A stretch of DNA of 64,000 nt, from positions 1 through 64,000 of the forward strand of contig CALAST010000004.1 in NCBI GenBank assembly GCA_937889225.1, given 5' to 3'. This document shows, in pieces, positions 43,388-52,637 of the stretch (position 1 is the stretch's first letter; each line of letters begins with the position of its first letter). This stretch comes from an uncultured Lachnobacterium sp. Its GTDB lineage: Bacteria > Bacillota > Clostridia > Lachnospirales > Lachnospiraceae. The notes beneath the pieces were generated by a model. That model made no database searches, had not been told where the DNA came from, and worked only from the letters and a program-made list of their open reading frames with translations. The position numbers and the translations under genes are program-made.

Positions 43388-45244
43388 TTGGAATTCAATC
43401 ATTCTCAAAAACAAGCAATTCGCCATGTAGATGGTCCGATGCTTGTACTCGCAGGACCGGGAAGTGGAAAAACAGCTGTTATCACCGAACGAACCTATCA
43501 ATTAATCAACGAATCTCATATCAATCCATCCAATATTTTAGTCATTACATTTACAAAAGCTGCTGCGAATGAAATGAAGCAGCGATTTGAGTATAGAATG
43601 AGAGGTGGTAAAGTAACATTTGGGACATTTCATGCCATATTTTTTATGGTTTTAAAGTTAGCTTACGGATATAGTGCGGCAAATATCGTTACAGAGGAGC
43701 AAAAATATCGAGCTATGCGGGAAATCATTTCACATTTCAATTTGGAATATCGGGATGAAAATGAGTTATTAAGTGGATTATTTAGTGAAATCAGCATGAT
43801 AAAAAATTCACGTATTTCGCTGGAGCATTTTTATTCTGCCCAATGTGGAAGTGACATTTTCCGCAAGATTTACACAGAATATGATGCATTTTTAAAACGC
43901 AGTCGTCTCATTGATTTTGATGACATGTTAACAATGACATATGAGTTATTTCAGCAAAGACCAGATATTTTAAGTGCATGGCAAAAAAAGTACAAGTATA
44001 TTTTAGTAGATGAATTTCAGGATATCAACCAGATACAATACGATATTATACGTATGCTTGCATTGCCGGAAAACAATCTGTTTATGGTAGGCGATGATGA
44101 CCAATCCATTTATCGTTTTCGTGGCTCAAAGCCGGAAATTATGATGCACATACCACAAGACTATCCGAATTTAAAGCAAATAGAGTTAGATATCAATTAC
44201 CGCTGTGAAAAATCAATTGCAGAAGAATCCTTACGCTTGATTGAAAATAATAAAGAGCGTTTTTTTAAAAAAGTGACTCCATTTAAAAAAGCCGAAAATT
44301 GTGTATTTTATTATACATTTGAAAATCAGAGAGAAGAAATTGTTTATATTATAAGGGAAATCGACAAACATATAAAAGAGGGAGGAACGTTGTCTGATGT
44401 GGCAATTTTATTTCGTACGAATATTCAGCCACGATTTCTAATGGAGCAATTTATGGCATATAATGTTGATTTTAAGACAAGAGACCAGATTCCAAACCTA
44501 TATGACCATTGGATTGCAAGAGATTTGTTTACCTATATCCGCATTGCACAAGGAAGTCGCACAAGAGCTGATTTTCTTCAGATTATGAATAAGCCCAAAC
44601 GTTACATTGGAAGGGATTCTCTTTGCGAGTCTTTCGTTGCCTTTGATGAATGGGAAAAAATGTATGACGAACAGCCATGGATAGCAGAGCGAATTGAACG
44701 ATTGCATTATGATATTAAAATGCTGGAACACATGAGCCCGTATGCCGCAATTAATTATATCAGAAAGGGCATTGGCTATGATGATTACATAGAGGAATAT
44801 GCGAATTATCGCAATATTAATAAAGAAGATTTGTATGATATTTTAGATGAATTACAGGCAAGTGCAAAAGGCTTTCAAAACTATAAAGCGTGGGAGCTTC
44901 ATATACAGGAATGTTCCGAAGAACTAAAAGAAAAAGCAAAACGCAAAACAGAAAATCCAAATGCTGTAACACTTGCAACATTGCATAGTGCCAAAGGGCT
45001 TGAATTTAAACAGGTCTTTATTATTGATGCAAACGAAGGTTTGATGCCCTATAAAAAGGCAGTTTTAGAAAAAGATATCGAAGAAGAACGTCGCTTGTTT
45101 TATGTGGGGATGACAAGAGCTATTTCAAAACTTACAATATGTAGTGTCAAGGAGATTCATAATAAACAAGCAGAGCTATCTCGCTTTATCAAGGAAGCAC
45201 AAGGAATTGAAGAAGAAAATACGAATAAGAAAGAACGCAAGTAA
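43388..45244 (+). CDS. UvrD/PcrA-like superfamily 1 DNA helicase
   Basis: 618 residues. Motifs in order: Q-motif FNHSQKQAIRHVDGP, Walker A AGPGSGKTAVI, ITFTKAAANEM, Walker B VDEFQDINQIQ, GDDDQSIYRFRGS, TLHSAKGLEFKQVFI and RRLFYVGMTRA. It is shorter than PcrA (about 730) and lacks part of the 2B and C-terminal region, so a specialised repair helicase is more likely than the main PcrA. The start is a TTG with AAAGGAG 7 nt before it. Confidence 0.9.
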   Translation: MEFNHSQKQAIRHVDGPMLVLAGPGSGKTAVITERTYQLINESHINPSNILVITFTKAAANEMKQRFEYRMRGGKVTFGTFHAIFFMVLKLAYGYSAANIVTEEQKYRAMREIISHFNLEYRDENELLSGLFSEISMIKNSRISLEHFYSAQCGSDIFRKIYTEYDAFLKRSRLIDFDDMLTMTYELFQQRPDILSAWQKKYKYILVDEFQDINQIQYDIIRMLALPENNLFMVGDDDQSIYRFRGSKPEIMMHIPQDYPNLKQIELDINYRCEKSIAEESLRLIENNKERFFKKVTPFKKAENCVFYYTFENQREEIVYIIREIDKHIKEGGTLSDVAILFRTNIQPRFLMEQFMAYNVDFKTRDQIPNLYDHWIARDLFTYIRIAQGSRTRADFLQIMNKPKRYIGRDSLCESFVAFDEWEKMYDEQPWIAERIERLHYDIKMLEHMSPYAAINYIRKGIGYDDYIEEYANYRNINKEDLYDILDELQASAKGFQNYKAWELHIQECSEELKEKAKRKTENPNAVTLATLHSAKGLEFKQVFIIDANEGLMPYKKAVLEKDIEEERRLFYVGMTRAISKLTICSVKEIHNKQAELSRFIKEAQGIEEENTNKKERK

Positions 45245-45298
45245 ACTTTTATTATTTCCTCACGAACGTTTATGCTGAGAAATAGAAAGGAATACAAA

Positions 45299-45517
45299 AT
45301 GAAAAAAGTAAAACAAATATTAGCAATTCTTGGAATTATTGTATTATTAGGATTATATGGAATGACTATTTTTTGTGCCATTTTCGATAATACTGATACA
45401 ATGGTTTATTTAAAAGCATCCATTGTAGCAACTGTAATGGTGCCTTCTCTTTTATGGATTTATATTTTTATCTATAAATTATTAAATAAAGATAGAGATG
45501 ATAAAACAAAAATGTAA
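45299..45517 (+). CDS. Small two-helix membrane protein (72 aa)
   Basis: Two transmembrane helices (QILAILGIIVLLGLYGMTIF and IVATVMVPSLLWIYIFIY) and a charged C-terminal tail (KDRDDKTKM). GAAAGGAAT precedes the ATG. I do not recognise a function. It lies between the helicase and the SEC-C protein genes. Confidence 0.7.
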   Translation: MKKVKQILAILGIIVLLGLYGMTIFCAIFDNTDTMVYLKASIVATVMVPSLLWIYIFIYKLLNKDRDDKTKM

Positions 45518-45620
45518 AATCCATGAAAAAATAAATGTCAAAAATTAAGAAGTACTTGGAAAAGAGCATATTTTTTGGTATACTATCTCCATAAAAAAAT
45601 AAACAAAGGTGGAAAGAAAA

Positions 45621-46121
45621 ATGGCATTATTAGAACAATGGCGCGAAGTAGCGTATAACGAAAAAGCAGGTCAGGCAGAAATTCAGAAATTCTGGCAGAG
45701 ATATTTTCTCTTAGAAAAGGGTGTGTATGAAAAATTATTGACAAACCCGGACGAAGTAGTAGAAGGTACTGTAAAAGAACTGGCTACAAAATATAATCTT
45801 AGCATTATGGAAATGACCGGTTTCTTAGATGGAATCAACGATAGCCTTGTAACTCCAAACCCAATCGAAACAATGGAAGAAGATACAAAAGTAAGTCTTG
45901 GTTTTGATAAAGTAAAATTATATAAGAACATGGTAGAAGCAAAAGCAGAATGGCTTTATGAACTTCCAATGTGGGATGATATTTTTGATAAAGAAACACA
46001 GAGAGCACTTTATTTAGAACAGAAAAAATCCGGTACAGTTGTAGTAGGCAAAAAAATCGGTCGAAATGAACCATGTCCATGCGGCAGCGGACGTAAATAT
46101 AAACAATGCTGCGGTAAATAA
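45621..46121 (+). CDS. SEC-C zinc-motif protein
   Basis: 166 residues: a helical N-terminal domain followed at the C-terminus by the SecA-type zinc motif EPCPCGSGRKYKQCC. In SecA this motif binds Zn and SecB or ribosomes; in stand-alone proteins its role is unclear. The ATG at 45621 follows GGTGG with good spacing and fits MALLEQWREVAY as N-terminus; a GTG 12 nt upstream is less likely. Confidence 0.88.
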   Translation: MALLEQWREVAYNEKAGQAEIQKFWQRYFLLEKGVYEKLLTNPDEVVEGTVKELATKYNLSIMEMTGFLDGINDSLVTPNPIETMEEDTKVSLGFDKVKLYKNMVEAKAEWLYELPMWDDIFDKETQRALYLEQKKSGTVVVGKKIGRNEPCPCGSGRKYKQCCGK

Positions 46122-46160
46122 GAAGAAACTTTGGGGAATAAAGGGAAAGGGAGATGGTAT

Positions 46161-47897
46161 ATGAAAAAAGAAGTTGAAATGAAGAAGTTGACCAAACTGC
46201 TGAAGCAATGGCCGGTACGGAAAAAATTATTGATTTCACATGGCAGTATTATTGTATTGACTTTTGCAACAATTGTAGCACTTTTGGCAGCAATCTTTGT
46301 TATGGAATCTAAAGTTTCTGAATTATTTGAACGTCCTACCAAGAACGCTTTTTATGTAGGTGACCTTCGTTATGCAGCACTTAATATTGAAAAGAATGTA
46401 AATCATTTGCTTGCATCAGGACCGGAAAAGTTAGAACAAAACTATGACGAATTTAAAACGGAACTTACAGAAAGCTATGCAATGGTAGATACAGCAGCTG
46501 AATTTTTACATAGTGGTCTTTTGACAGAAAAAGAAAGACAAGTATTAGCAGACTTGGAAGACTGTGTGGAAGAAACTAAAAATTTGCAAAAAGAGATGTA
46601 TGAATACATAGGAGCAGGAGATTATGCTGCAGCTCTTACCTATCATGAAGATATTTTTTCCGTAAAATTGGATGAAATGCTAGAACTTGCCAATGAACTT
46701 GATGTTATTGTTATCAATGCAGGTGAAAATTATACAATAGAAGCAAAAACAACAGCATTTGTAATTTTAGGTATTGGTGTAATTGCACTTATTTGTATTA
46801 CTGCTTATGCGATGATTATAGCGGCTGCCGTAACAAAAGAAATTACAGAACCTGTAAAACAGATTACAGAAGTAGCAGAACTTATGTATCAGGGTGACCT
46901 TACTGCCTCTGATAAGATTACATTCGAGTCTCGAGACGAACTTGGTGAACTTGCAGAAACCATGAAAGGTACAATTGATACATTAGCAGCTTATGTAAAT
47001 GAAATTTCTGATACATTGGCAGAAATTTCTACGGGTGATTTGACAAAATCATTTAATGACATTACAGACTTTAGAGGTAACTTTGGTTCTATTAAGGATT
47101 CCTTCTCCCTTATTTTAAGAAGCTTCAATTCAACTCTTACTCAGATTGAAAATGAATCAAGCCAAGTGGATTCCGGTTCCGATGAAATTGCACATGCAGC
47201 AAATGATCTTGCAGAAGGTACAAGTGAACAGGCAAGTGCGGTAGAAGAACTGACAGCAACTGTAAACACCGTTACTGCTATGGCAGAAAATAGTGCAAAA
47301 GAAACTGCAGAAGCATATGAAAATGTATTACGCAGTGTAAAAGAAGCGGAAATAGAAAGCCGTCAGATGCAGCTTTTGCAGGATGAAATGGCACATATCA
47401 AAGAAATTTCCGATGAAATCGTTAAGATTGTTACTGCAATTGAAGATATTGCTTCACAGACCAGCCTTCTTTCTTTAAATGCTTCTATTGAAGCTGCAAG
47501 AGCAGGAGAAGCAGGACGTGGATTTGCAGTAGTAGCAGACCAGATTGGTAAGTTGGCAACTGATAGTGCACAGGCAGCAATTGATACCAAGACACTTATT
47601 GGAAAAACAATTGATGAAATTGACAAAGGAAATGAAGTTACCACTTCTACTGCTGTAGCTTTCCGAAAGATTATCGGTGAAATGCAGAAATTTGCGGATT
47701 TGGCGAAAAATATCAATGAAACTGCAAAGAATCAGGCTCACGCATTAGGTCAGATTGAAACAGGAATTGAGCAGATTTCTGCTGTAACAGAAGAAAATGC
47801 AGCAGCTTCTGAACAATGTTCTGCAATTAGCGAACAGCTTGCGGCAAAAGCAGTAGAATTAGACAAGCTCGTTAAGAACTTTAAACTGTATTCCTAA
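46161..47897 (+). CDS. Methyl-accepting chemotaxis protein
   Basis: 578 residues. Transmembrane helix 1 (about 22-45), a four-helix-bundle-like periplasmic-type sensor (about 46-190), transmembrane helix 2 (AFVILGIGVIALICITAYAM), a HAMP domain (about 220-275), and the signalling hairpin with the CheA/CheW-binding tip IASQTSLLSLNASIEAARAG and EAGRGFAVVADQIGKLA. It should sense an extracellular small molecule and control CheA. No chemotaxis or flagellar genes are nearby. GGGAG precedes the chosen ATG. Confidence 0.92.
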   Translation: MKKEVEMKKLTKLLKQWPVRKKLLISHGSIIVLTFATIVALLAAIFVMESKVSELFERPTKNAFYVGDLRYAALNIEKNVNHLLASGPEKLEQNYDEFKTELTESYAMVDTAAEFLHSGLLTEKERQVLADLEDCVEETKNLQKEMYEYIGAGDYAAALTYHEDIFSVKLDEMLELANELDVIVINAGENYTIEAKTTAFVILGIGVIALICITAYAMIIAAAVTKEITEPVKQITEVAELMYQGDLTASDKITFESRDELGELAETMKGTIDTLAAYVNEISDTLAEISTGDLTKSFNDITDFRGNFGSIKDSFSLILRSFNSTLTQIENESSQVDSGSDEIAHAANDLAEGTSEQASAVEELTATVNTVTAMAENSAKETAEAYENVLRSVKEAEIESRQMQLLQDEMAHIKEISDEIVKIVTAIEDIASQTSLLSLNASIEAARAGEAGRGFAVVADQIGKLATDSAQAAIDTKTLIGKTIDEIDKGNEVTTSTAVAFRKIIGEMQKFADLAKNINETAKNQAHALGQIETGIEQISAVTEENAAASEQCSAISEQLAAKAVELDKLVKNFKLYS

Positions 47898-47917
47898 GAA
47901 AAAGTAAGAAAAAATAC

Positions 47918-47946
47918 TTTACAAAATACAAAAACAGCGATAAAAT
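47918..47946 (+). promoter_or_regulatory. Promoter of thrS
   Basis: TTTACA at 47918-47923, a 17-nt spacer and TAAAAT at 47941-47946, 20 bp before the T-box Stem I. Confidence 0.65.
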
Positions 47947-47965
47947 AATTAGAAATTAAAAAAAC

Positions 47966-48366
47966 AACACGTTGAAGAGACGAGTAGGTTGTGAAATGCA
48001 CCAGAGAGAGATGCCTTGTGGTGTGAGCATCTTTGTAGGAAGCAACCGAAGACCAGCTCTGAGTGACCCTAATCCGGTCCGGTGACTCCGTTATCGTCAA
48101 TGAAGGTTTCTGAAAGAATGTTTTTCTTTATGCATTTTAACCGAATCAAGAAAGTCCCCCACTTCAAATGCGTGAAGCATTAAGTGGTGGGTAAGGGGAA
48201 AAAGAATATTTGCATTGTGGAAATATTCATATTATATATGATAAAACTTATGTGTATATTTTAAGGCTCGAAAAATAGTTTTTTGGAAATAAATTTGGGT
48301 GGAACCACGACTATGTATAATCGTCCCGAATGCTATGACAGATGTTGTAGTATTCGGGACTTTTTA
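47966..48366 (+). ncRNA. T-box riboswitch leader of thrS, with an inserted hairpin
   Basis: Senses uncharged tRNA-Thr and controls read-through into thrS. Stem I spans about 47966-48110 (AGAGACGAGTAGG, AGAGAGATG, ... CGTC). An ACC near 48052 in GAAGACCAGC is a candidate Thr specifier. The T-box GGTGGAACCACG is at 48299-48310, and the terminator stem GTCCCGAATG/TATTCGGGAC with TTTTT ends at 48366. Between them lies a hairpin (48138-48199) of the same repeat type as 10491-10556. Confidence 0.88.
48138..48199 (+). repeat. Transposon-end-like hairpin inside the T-box leader
   Basis: AACCGAATCAAGAAAGT, then CCCCCACTTC-AAATGC-GTGAA-GCAT-TAAGTGGTGGG. It closely matches 10491-10545 and 12440-12482. 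It resembles the subterminal hairpins of IS200/IS605-type elements, but no transposase is present. Confidence 0.6.
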
Positions 48367-48387
48367 TATGTATAAATGAAAGTAGCA

Positions 48388-48410
48388 AAACGGATTGCGA
48401 ATATCCGATT
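48388..48410 (+). repeat. Dispersed hairpin repeat, copy before thrS
   Basis: AAACGGAT-TGCGAAT-ATCCGATT preceded by AAAGTAGCA; it lies between the T-box terminator and the thrS start (30 bp before the ATG). Confidence 0.65.
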
Positions 48411-48439
48411 GACTCATTATAAGAAAGGAAGATATAAAT

Positions 48440-50407
48440 ATGAAAATCACATTAAAAGATGGATCTGTAAAAGAGTACAGCGAAGCAAAAAGTGTATATG
48501 ATATCGCACTTGATATCAGCGAAGGTCTTGCACGTAATGCATGTGCAGGCGAATTAAATGGAGAAATCGTAGACTTAAGAACCGTAATAAACGAAGACTG
48601 CGAATTAAATATCGTAACCGCAAATGATAAAGCAGGATTGCAGGTAATCCGTCATACAGCCTCTCACATTATGGCAGAAGCTGTAAAACGCCTTTTCCCG
48701 GAAGCAAAAGTCGCAATCGGACCGGCAATCGAAGATGGTTTCTATTATGATTTTGATACAAATTCATTCTCAAAAGAAGATTTAGACAAAATTGAAGACG
48801 AAATGAAAAAAATCATTAAAGAAGGAAAGCCAATTACAAGATTTACACTTCCAAGAGAAGAAGCCATTGCTCTTATGAAAGAAAAGGATGAACCATATAA
48901 GGTAGAACTCATTGAAGACCTTCCGGAAGATGCAGAAATTTCTTTCTATGACCAGGGCGGATTTGTAGACCTTTGTGCAGGACCACACCTTATGAATACA
49001 AAAGGTGTAAAAGCATACAAGATTTTATCTTCTTCCATGGCTTATTGGAGAGGAGATTCTGAAAAAGCAAGACTTCAGAGAATCTATGCAACAGCATTCA
49101 ACAAAAAAGATGATTTAAAAGCACATATTGCAAAATTAGAAGATGCAAAAATGCGTGACCATAACAAACTTGGTCGTGAAATGGGACTTTTTACAACAGT
49201 AGATGTGGTAGGTCAGGGTCTTCCATTGTTCACACCAAAAGGAACAAAAATGATTATGAAACTTCAAAGATGGATTGAAGATTTAGAAGAACAGGAATGG
49301 GGCTATGTGCGTACCAGAACACCGCTTATGGCAAAATCCGACCTCTATAAGATTTCCGGTCATTGGGACCATTACAAAGAAGGTATGTTCGTTATGGGGG
49401 ATGAAGAAGTAGATAAAGAAGTATTTGCCCTTCGTCCAATGACTTGTCCATTCCAGTATTATGTATATAAAAATGAACAGCATTCTTATCGTGATTTGCC
49501 ATACAGAATGGGTGAAACATCTACATTGTTTAGAGCAGAAGATTCCGGTGAAATGCATGGCTTAACTCGTGTTCGTCAGTTCACAATTTCCGAAGGACAC
49601 AACGTAATCCGTCCTGACCAGGCAGAAGAAGAATTAAAAGCATGTTTCGATTTGGCATATTTTGTACTTTCTACATTGGGATTACAAGATGATGTAACAT
49701 TCCGTCTTTCTAAATGGGATCCAAACAATAAGAAAAAATATTTAGGCGATGATGCATATTGGAATTCTACACAAGATGCCCTTCGTCAGGTATTGATTGA
49801 AAAAGGTGTAACATTCACAGAAGAAGAAGGCGAAGCAGCATTCTATGGACCAAAGATTGATATTCAGGCAAAGAATGTATATGGCAAAGAAGATACCATG
49901 ATTACGATTCAGTTAGACTGTGCAATCGCAGAAAACTTCGATATGTACTATGTTGACCAAAACGGTGAAAAAGTTCGTCCGTATATTATTCACAGAACAT
50001 CTCTTGGATGTTACGAAAGAACGCTTGCATGGTTAATTGAAAAATATGCAGGCAAATTCCCAACATGGCTTTGTCCGGAACAGGTACGTGTACTTCCGAT
50101 TTCTGAAAAATACACAGATTATGCAAATAAAGTAGCCAAAGAATTAAAAGCAAATGGTGTAGATGTAACAGTCGACCCACGTGCAGAAAAAATCGGTTAC
50201 AAGATTCGTGAAGCAAGACTTGACAAACTTCCATATATGCTTGTTGTTGGTGCACAAGAAGAAGCAGATGGAAATGTTTCCGTAAGAAGCCGTTTTGCAG
50301 GCGATGAAGGTGTAAAACCTTTAGCGGATTTCGTAGAACAGATTTGCAAAGAAATTCGCACAAAAGAAATTCGTAAAATCGAAGTAACAGAAGAAAACGC
50401 AAAATAA
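48440..50407 (+). CDS. thrS: Threonyl-tRNA synthetase
   Basis: 655 residues, class II synthetase. TGS domain (about 1-62), tRNA-SAD editing domain with HTASHIMAEAVKRLFP (HxxxH) and CAGPHL, the catalytic core with motif 2 RMGETSTLFRAEDSGEMHG and motif 3 SLGCYERTLAWLIE (GCYER replaces the usual GSIER), and an anticodon-binding C-terminus. GAAAGGAAG precedes the ATG. Expression is controlled by the T-box upstream. Confidence 0.97.
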   Translation: MKITLKDGSVKEYSEAKSVYDIALDISEGLARNACAGELNGEIVDLRTVINEDCELNIVTANDKAGLQVIRHTASHIMAEAVKRLFPEAKVAIGPAIEDGFYYDFDTNSFSKEDLDKIEDEMKKIIKEGKPITRFTLPREEAIALMKEKDEPYKVELIEDLPEDAEISFYDQGGFVDLCAGPHLMNTKGVKAYKILSSSMAYWRGDSEKARLQRIYATAFNKKDDLKAHIAKLEDAKMRDHNKLGREMGLFTTVDVVGQGLPLFTPKGTKMIMKLQRWIEDLEEQEWGYVRTRTPLMAKSDLYKISGHWDHYKEGMFVMGDEEVDKEVFALRPMTCPFQYYVYKNEQHSYRDLPYRMGETSTLFRAEDSGEMHGLTRVRQFTISEGHNVIRPDQAEEELKACFDLAYFVLSTLGLQDDVTFRLSKWDPNNKKKYLGDDAYWNSTQDALRQVLIEKGVTFTEEEGEAAFYGPKIDIQAKNVYGKEDTMITIQLDCAIAENFDMYYVDQNGEKVRPYIIHRTSLGCYERTLAWLIEKYAGKFPTWLCPEQVRVLPISEKYTDYANKVAKELKANGVDVTVDPRAEKIGYKIREARLDKLPYMLVVGAQEEADGNVSVRSRFAGDEGVKPLADFVEQICKEIRTKEIRKIEVTEENAK

Positions 50408-50412
50408 GTTTT

Positions 50413-50459
50413 AAAATACCGTAAAGTGGGTGTATAAGCTCATTTTACGGTATTTTTTT
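50413..50459 (+). terminator. Rho-independent terminator of thrS
   Basis: AAAATACCGTAAA pairs with TTTACGGTATTTT, then TTTTA. Confidence 0.92.
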
Positions 50460-50577
50460 ATGCAAGCAGAACAAAAATACGCCAAAATTTTACAGCATAG
50501 AAAATTTTCAGAAGAAACATACTATGATTATAAAAAATATTACTATTTTGAAGCTAAAATAGTTAAGATATCTTTTT

Positions 50578-50643
50578 AACCGAAACCACACAGAGGTTAT
50601 TCGGTTATGAGAAAGTAGCGAAACGGATTGCGAATATCCGCTT
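50578..50643 (+). repeat. Dispersed two-hairpin intergenic repeat
   Basis: First hairpin AACCGAA...TTCGGTT, linker ATGAGAAAGTAGCG, second hairpin AAACGGAT-TGCGAAT-ATCCGCTT (50621-50643). It lies 60 bp before the DUF1540 gene. Confidence 0.75.
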
Positions 50644-50705
50644 GATATAAATAGCAATATTTTTTAGAAAATAGAAGTTGGATATAAAATGGAGGTTGTA
50701 TTATT

Positions 50706-51023
50706 ATGACAAACTTAGACTGTAGTGTTGTAAGTTGCACATTTAATAGCAATAACAGTTGTAAAAGAGAAAATATCACAGTTGGCGGACATGAGGCATG
50801 CAAGCCATCAGAAACTGCTTGCAGAAGCTTTTCACCAAGAGGAACCAATACTTTAGAAAGCATGGCATGCAGCGGTCCGGCAAAACCAACAAATGTGGCA
50901 TGTGACGCAGTAAAATGTAAATTTAATGTAGACAAAAACTGTCATGCAAAACACATTGGCATTGCAGGAAAACATGCAGTAACCAATGGCGAAACAGAAT
51001 GTGGAAGTTTTGAGATGAAATAA
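50706..51023 (+). CDS. Tandem DUF1540 Cys-rich protein
   Basis: 105 residues with two similar Cys-rich modules: LDCSVVSCTFNSNNSCKRENI...CRSF and VACDAVKCKFNVDKNCHAKHI...CGSF. The even spacing of four Cys per module implies metal binding. DUF1540 proteins are frequent in spore-forming Firmicutes and uncharacterised. ATGGAGGTTG gives a strong ribosome binding site. Single gene. Confidence 0.88.
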   Translation: MTNLDCSVVSCTFNSNNSCKRENITVGGHEACKPSETACRSFSPRGTNTLESMACSGPAKPTNVACDAVKCKFNVDKNCHAKHIGIAGKHAVTNGETECGSFEMK

Positions 51024-51087
51024 GCATTAAGCAATATTTGTGGTGTTTTAGATGCTATTTTCATTGAAAAATTGAAGAAAGGAATTT

Positions 51088-51159
51088 AACCGAATCAAGC
51101 TACAATAGTAGCTATTCGGTTATGAGCAAGTAGCGAATGCGGATTGTGAATATCCGTTT
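51088..51159 (+). repeat. Dispersed two-hairpin intergenic repeat, best-formed copy
   Basis: First hairpin AACCGAAT-CA-AGCTAC-AATA-GTAGCT-ATTCGGTT (coaxial outer and inner stems), linker ATGAGCAAGTAGCGA, second hairpin ATGCGGAT-TGTGAAT-ATCCGTTT (51137-51159), then GACA. Confidence 0.8.
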
Positions 51160-51176
51160 GACACTTGGAAAAGAGG

Positions 51177-51217
51177 TTTTATACCCCCCTATATATTATA
51201 AGTGTGGGGGTATAAAA
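51177..51217. terminator. Strong inverted repeat between DUF1540 and lgt
   Basis: TTTTATACCCCC and GGGGGTATAAAA form a perfect 12-bp stem around a 17-nt AT-rich loop. No T-run follows on the + strand, so terminator function is uncertain. The remaining 51218-51453 shows nothing I can name. Confidence 0.55.
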
Positions 51218-51453
51218 CTTAAAAATCTCCTTACACTTATAATTTCAAAAATCGTAATGTTGAAATTTATGGGAAATAATCCCAACTACATAAAAAATTT
51301 AGCCTAGCTTGAGTTTTTTTTACTTATAGCGTAAAATGAATGTTATTATATAAAATATGGCTACAAATGGTGAAAATTGAGATTATCATTAAAATCATCT
51401 GAAAAATGGAATTTAGCCATAAACAATAAATAAAAATGAAAGAAGGATAAAAA

Positions 51454-52338
51454 ATGGATTATAACATTAATTTTCCAAATTTAAACATTTATCTGGAAGA
51501 AGTGGGAAAAACGGTTACAATAGGCAATTTTACGATAGCTTATTATGGAATTACGATAGCTTTAGGTATGATTGCAGGGATTTTTTTGGCATCTATGGTA
51601 GCAAAAAAAACAGGACAAAATCCGGATACATACTATGATGTAGCATTATATGCGATTTTCTTTGCATTGATTGGTGCGAGATTATATTATGTGGCATTTC
51701 AATGGGATTATTATAAGCAGGATTTGATGCGGATTTTCCGAATACGGGAAGGTGGTCTGGCGATTTATGGAGGCGTAATTGCAGCGGTAATTACAGTTTT
51801 TATTTATACCAAAATAAAAAAACTAAAATTTATGGTAATCGCAGATACAGCAGTTTTGGGGCTGATTATTGGGCAAAGCATTGGCAGATGGGGAAATTTC
51901 TTTAACAGAGAGGCATTTGGAGATTATTGTGATAACCTTTTTGCAATGCAGCTTCCTGTTTCAGCAGTACGCAAGTCAGAAATTACAGATATATTGTGGG
52001 AACATGCAGTAGAAATAGAAGGCGTAACATATATTCAAGTACATCCTACTTTTTTGTATGAATCTTTATGGAATTTTGGATTATTGATGTTGCTTCTTCT
52101 TTATTTTAAACATCGTAAATTTGATGGAGAAATCTTTTTATTATATTTATTTGGGTATGGAGTAGGACGATTCTGGATTGAATCACTTAGAACAGATCAA
52201 CTTTTGCTTCCGGGAGTCGAATATCCTGTTTCAATGGCATTAGCGGCAACACTTGTGCTTATTTCTGGAATTAGCATTGTGTTATGTCGCAGAAAGGTGG
52301 TATCTCACAAAACGGGAGGTGCAGAATGCGGACTTTAG
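51454..52338 (+). CDS. lgt: Prolipoprotein diacylglyceryl transferase
   Basis: 294 residues, about seven transmembrane helices. Transfers diacylglycerol from phosphatidylglycerol to the lipobox Cys of prolipoproteins at the outer face of the membrane. The Lgt signature GQSIGRWGNFFNREAFG is intact; GARLYYV and HPTFLYESLWN, with essential Arg/His/Glu, are also present. The start follows GAAGGAT. Its end overlaps a 54-residue ORF by 13 nt. Confidence 0.95.
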   Translation: MDYNINFPNLNIYLEEVGKTVTIGNFTIAYYGITIALGMIAGIFLASMVAKKTGQNPDTYYDVALYAIFFALIGARLYYVAFQWDYYKQDLMRIFRIREGGLAIYGGVIAAVITVFIYTKIKKLKFMVIADTAVLGLIIGQSIGRWGNFFNREAFGDYCDNLFAMQLPVSAVRKSEITDILWEHAVEIEGVTYIQVHPTFLYESLWNFGLLMLLLLYFKHRKFDGEIFLLYLFGYGVGRFWIESLRTDQLLLPGVEYPVSMALAATLVLISGISIVLCRRKVVSHKTGGAECGL

Positions 52339-52490
52339 CGGAAATTAAAAGCGAATTGGAGGAAGCTCGCAGAGATTTGAATTGGTCCGTACTTCATGAA
52401 AGTCCTGAAAAATATTATAAAAAAAATCTGCGGGTGGATGCGTTGATAGAAGAATACTTGCGTGCTGTTCAAGTGGAGAAACCAAAATAG
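52326..52490 (+). CDS. Small helical protein, possibly Spo0E-like (54 aa)
   Basis: Two predicted helices: LAEIKSELEEARRDLNWSV and LRVDALIEEYLRAVQ. Size and helix-turn-helix hairpin layout resemble Spo0E-type aspartyl-phosphate phosphatases, but the SQELD signature is not preserved (NLRVDALIEEY instead), so this is tentative. GGGAGGT lies 5 nt before the ATG, and the gene overlaps the end of lgt, suggesting coupled translation. Confidence 0.5.
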   Translation: MRTLAEIKSELEEARRDLNWSVLHESPEKYYKKNLRVDALIEEYLRAVQVEKPK

Positions 52491-52637
52491 AAGAAGATGA
52501 AATAATAAATTTCTGGTTACTGTTCATTTTTTGCACCAGAAGTAAGGAAAACACTTGATTTTAAGGTATTTATGGAGTAATATAGATGGAAAGTGATTAA
52601 AAATGGCGTAGAGTTTACAAAAATAGGAGAATGGCAA

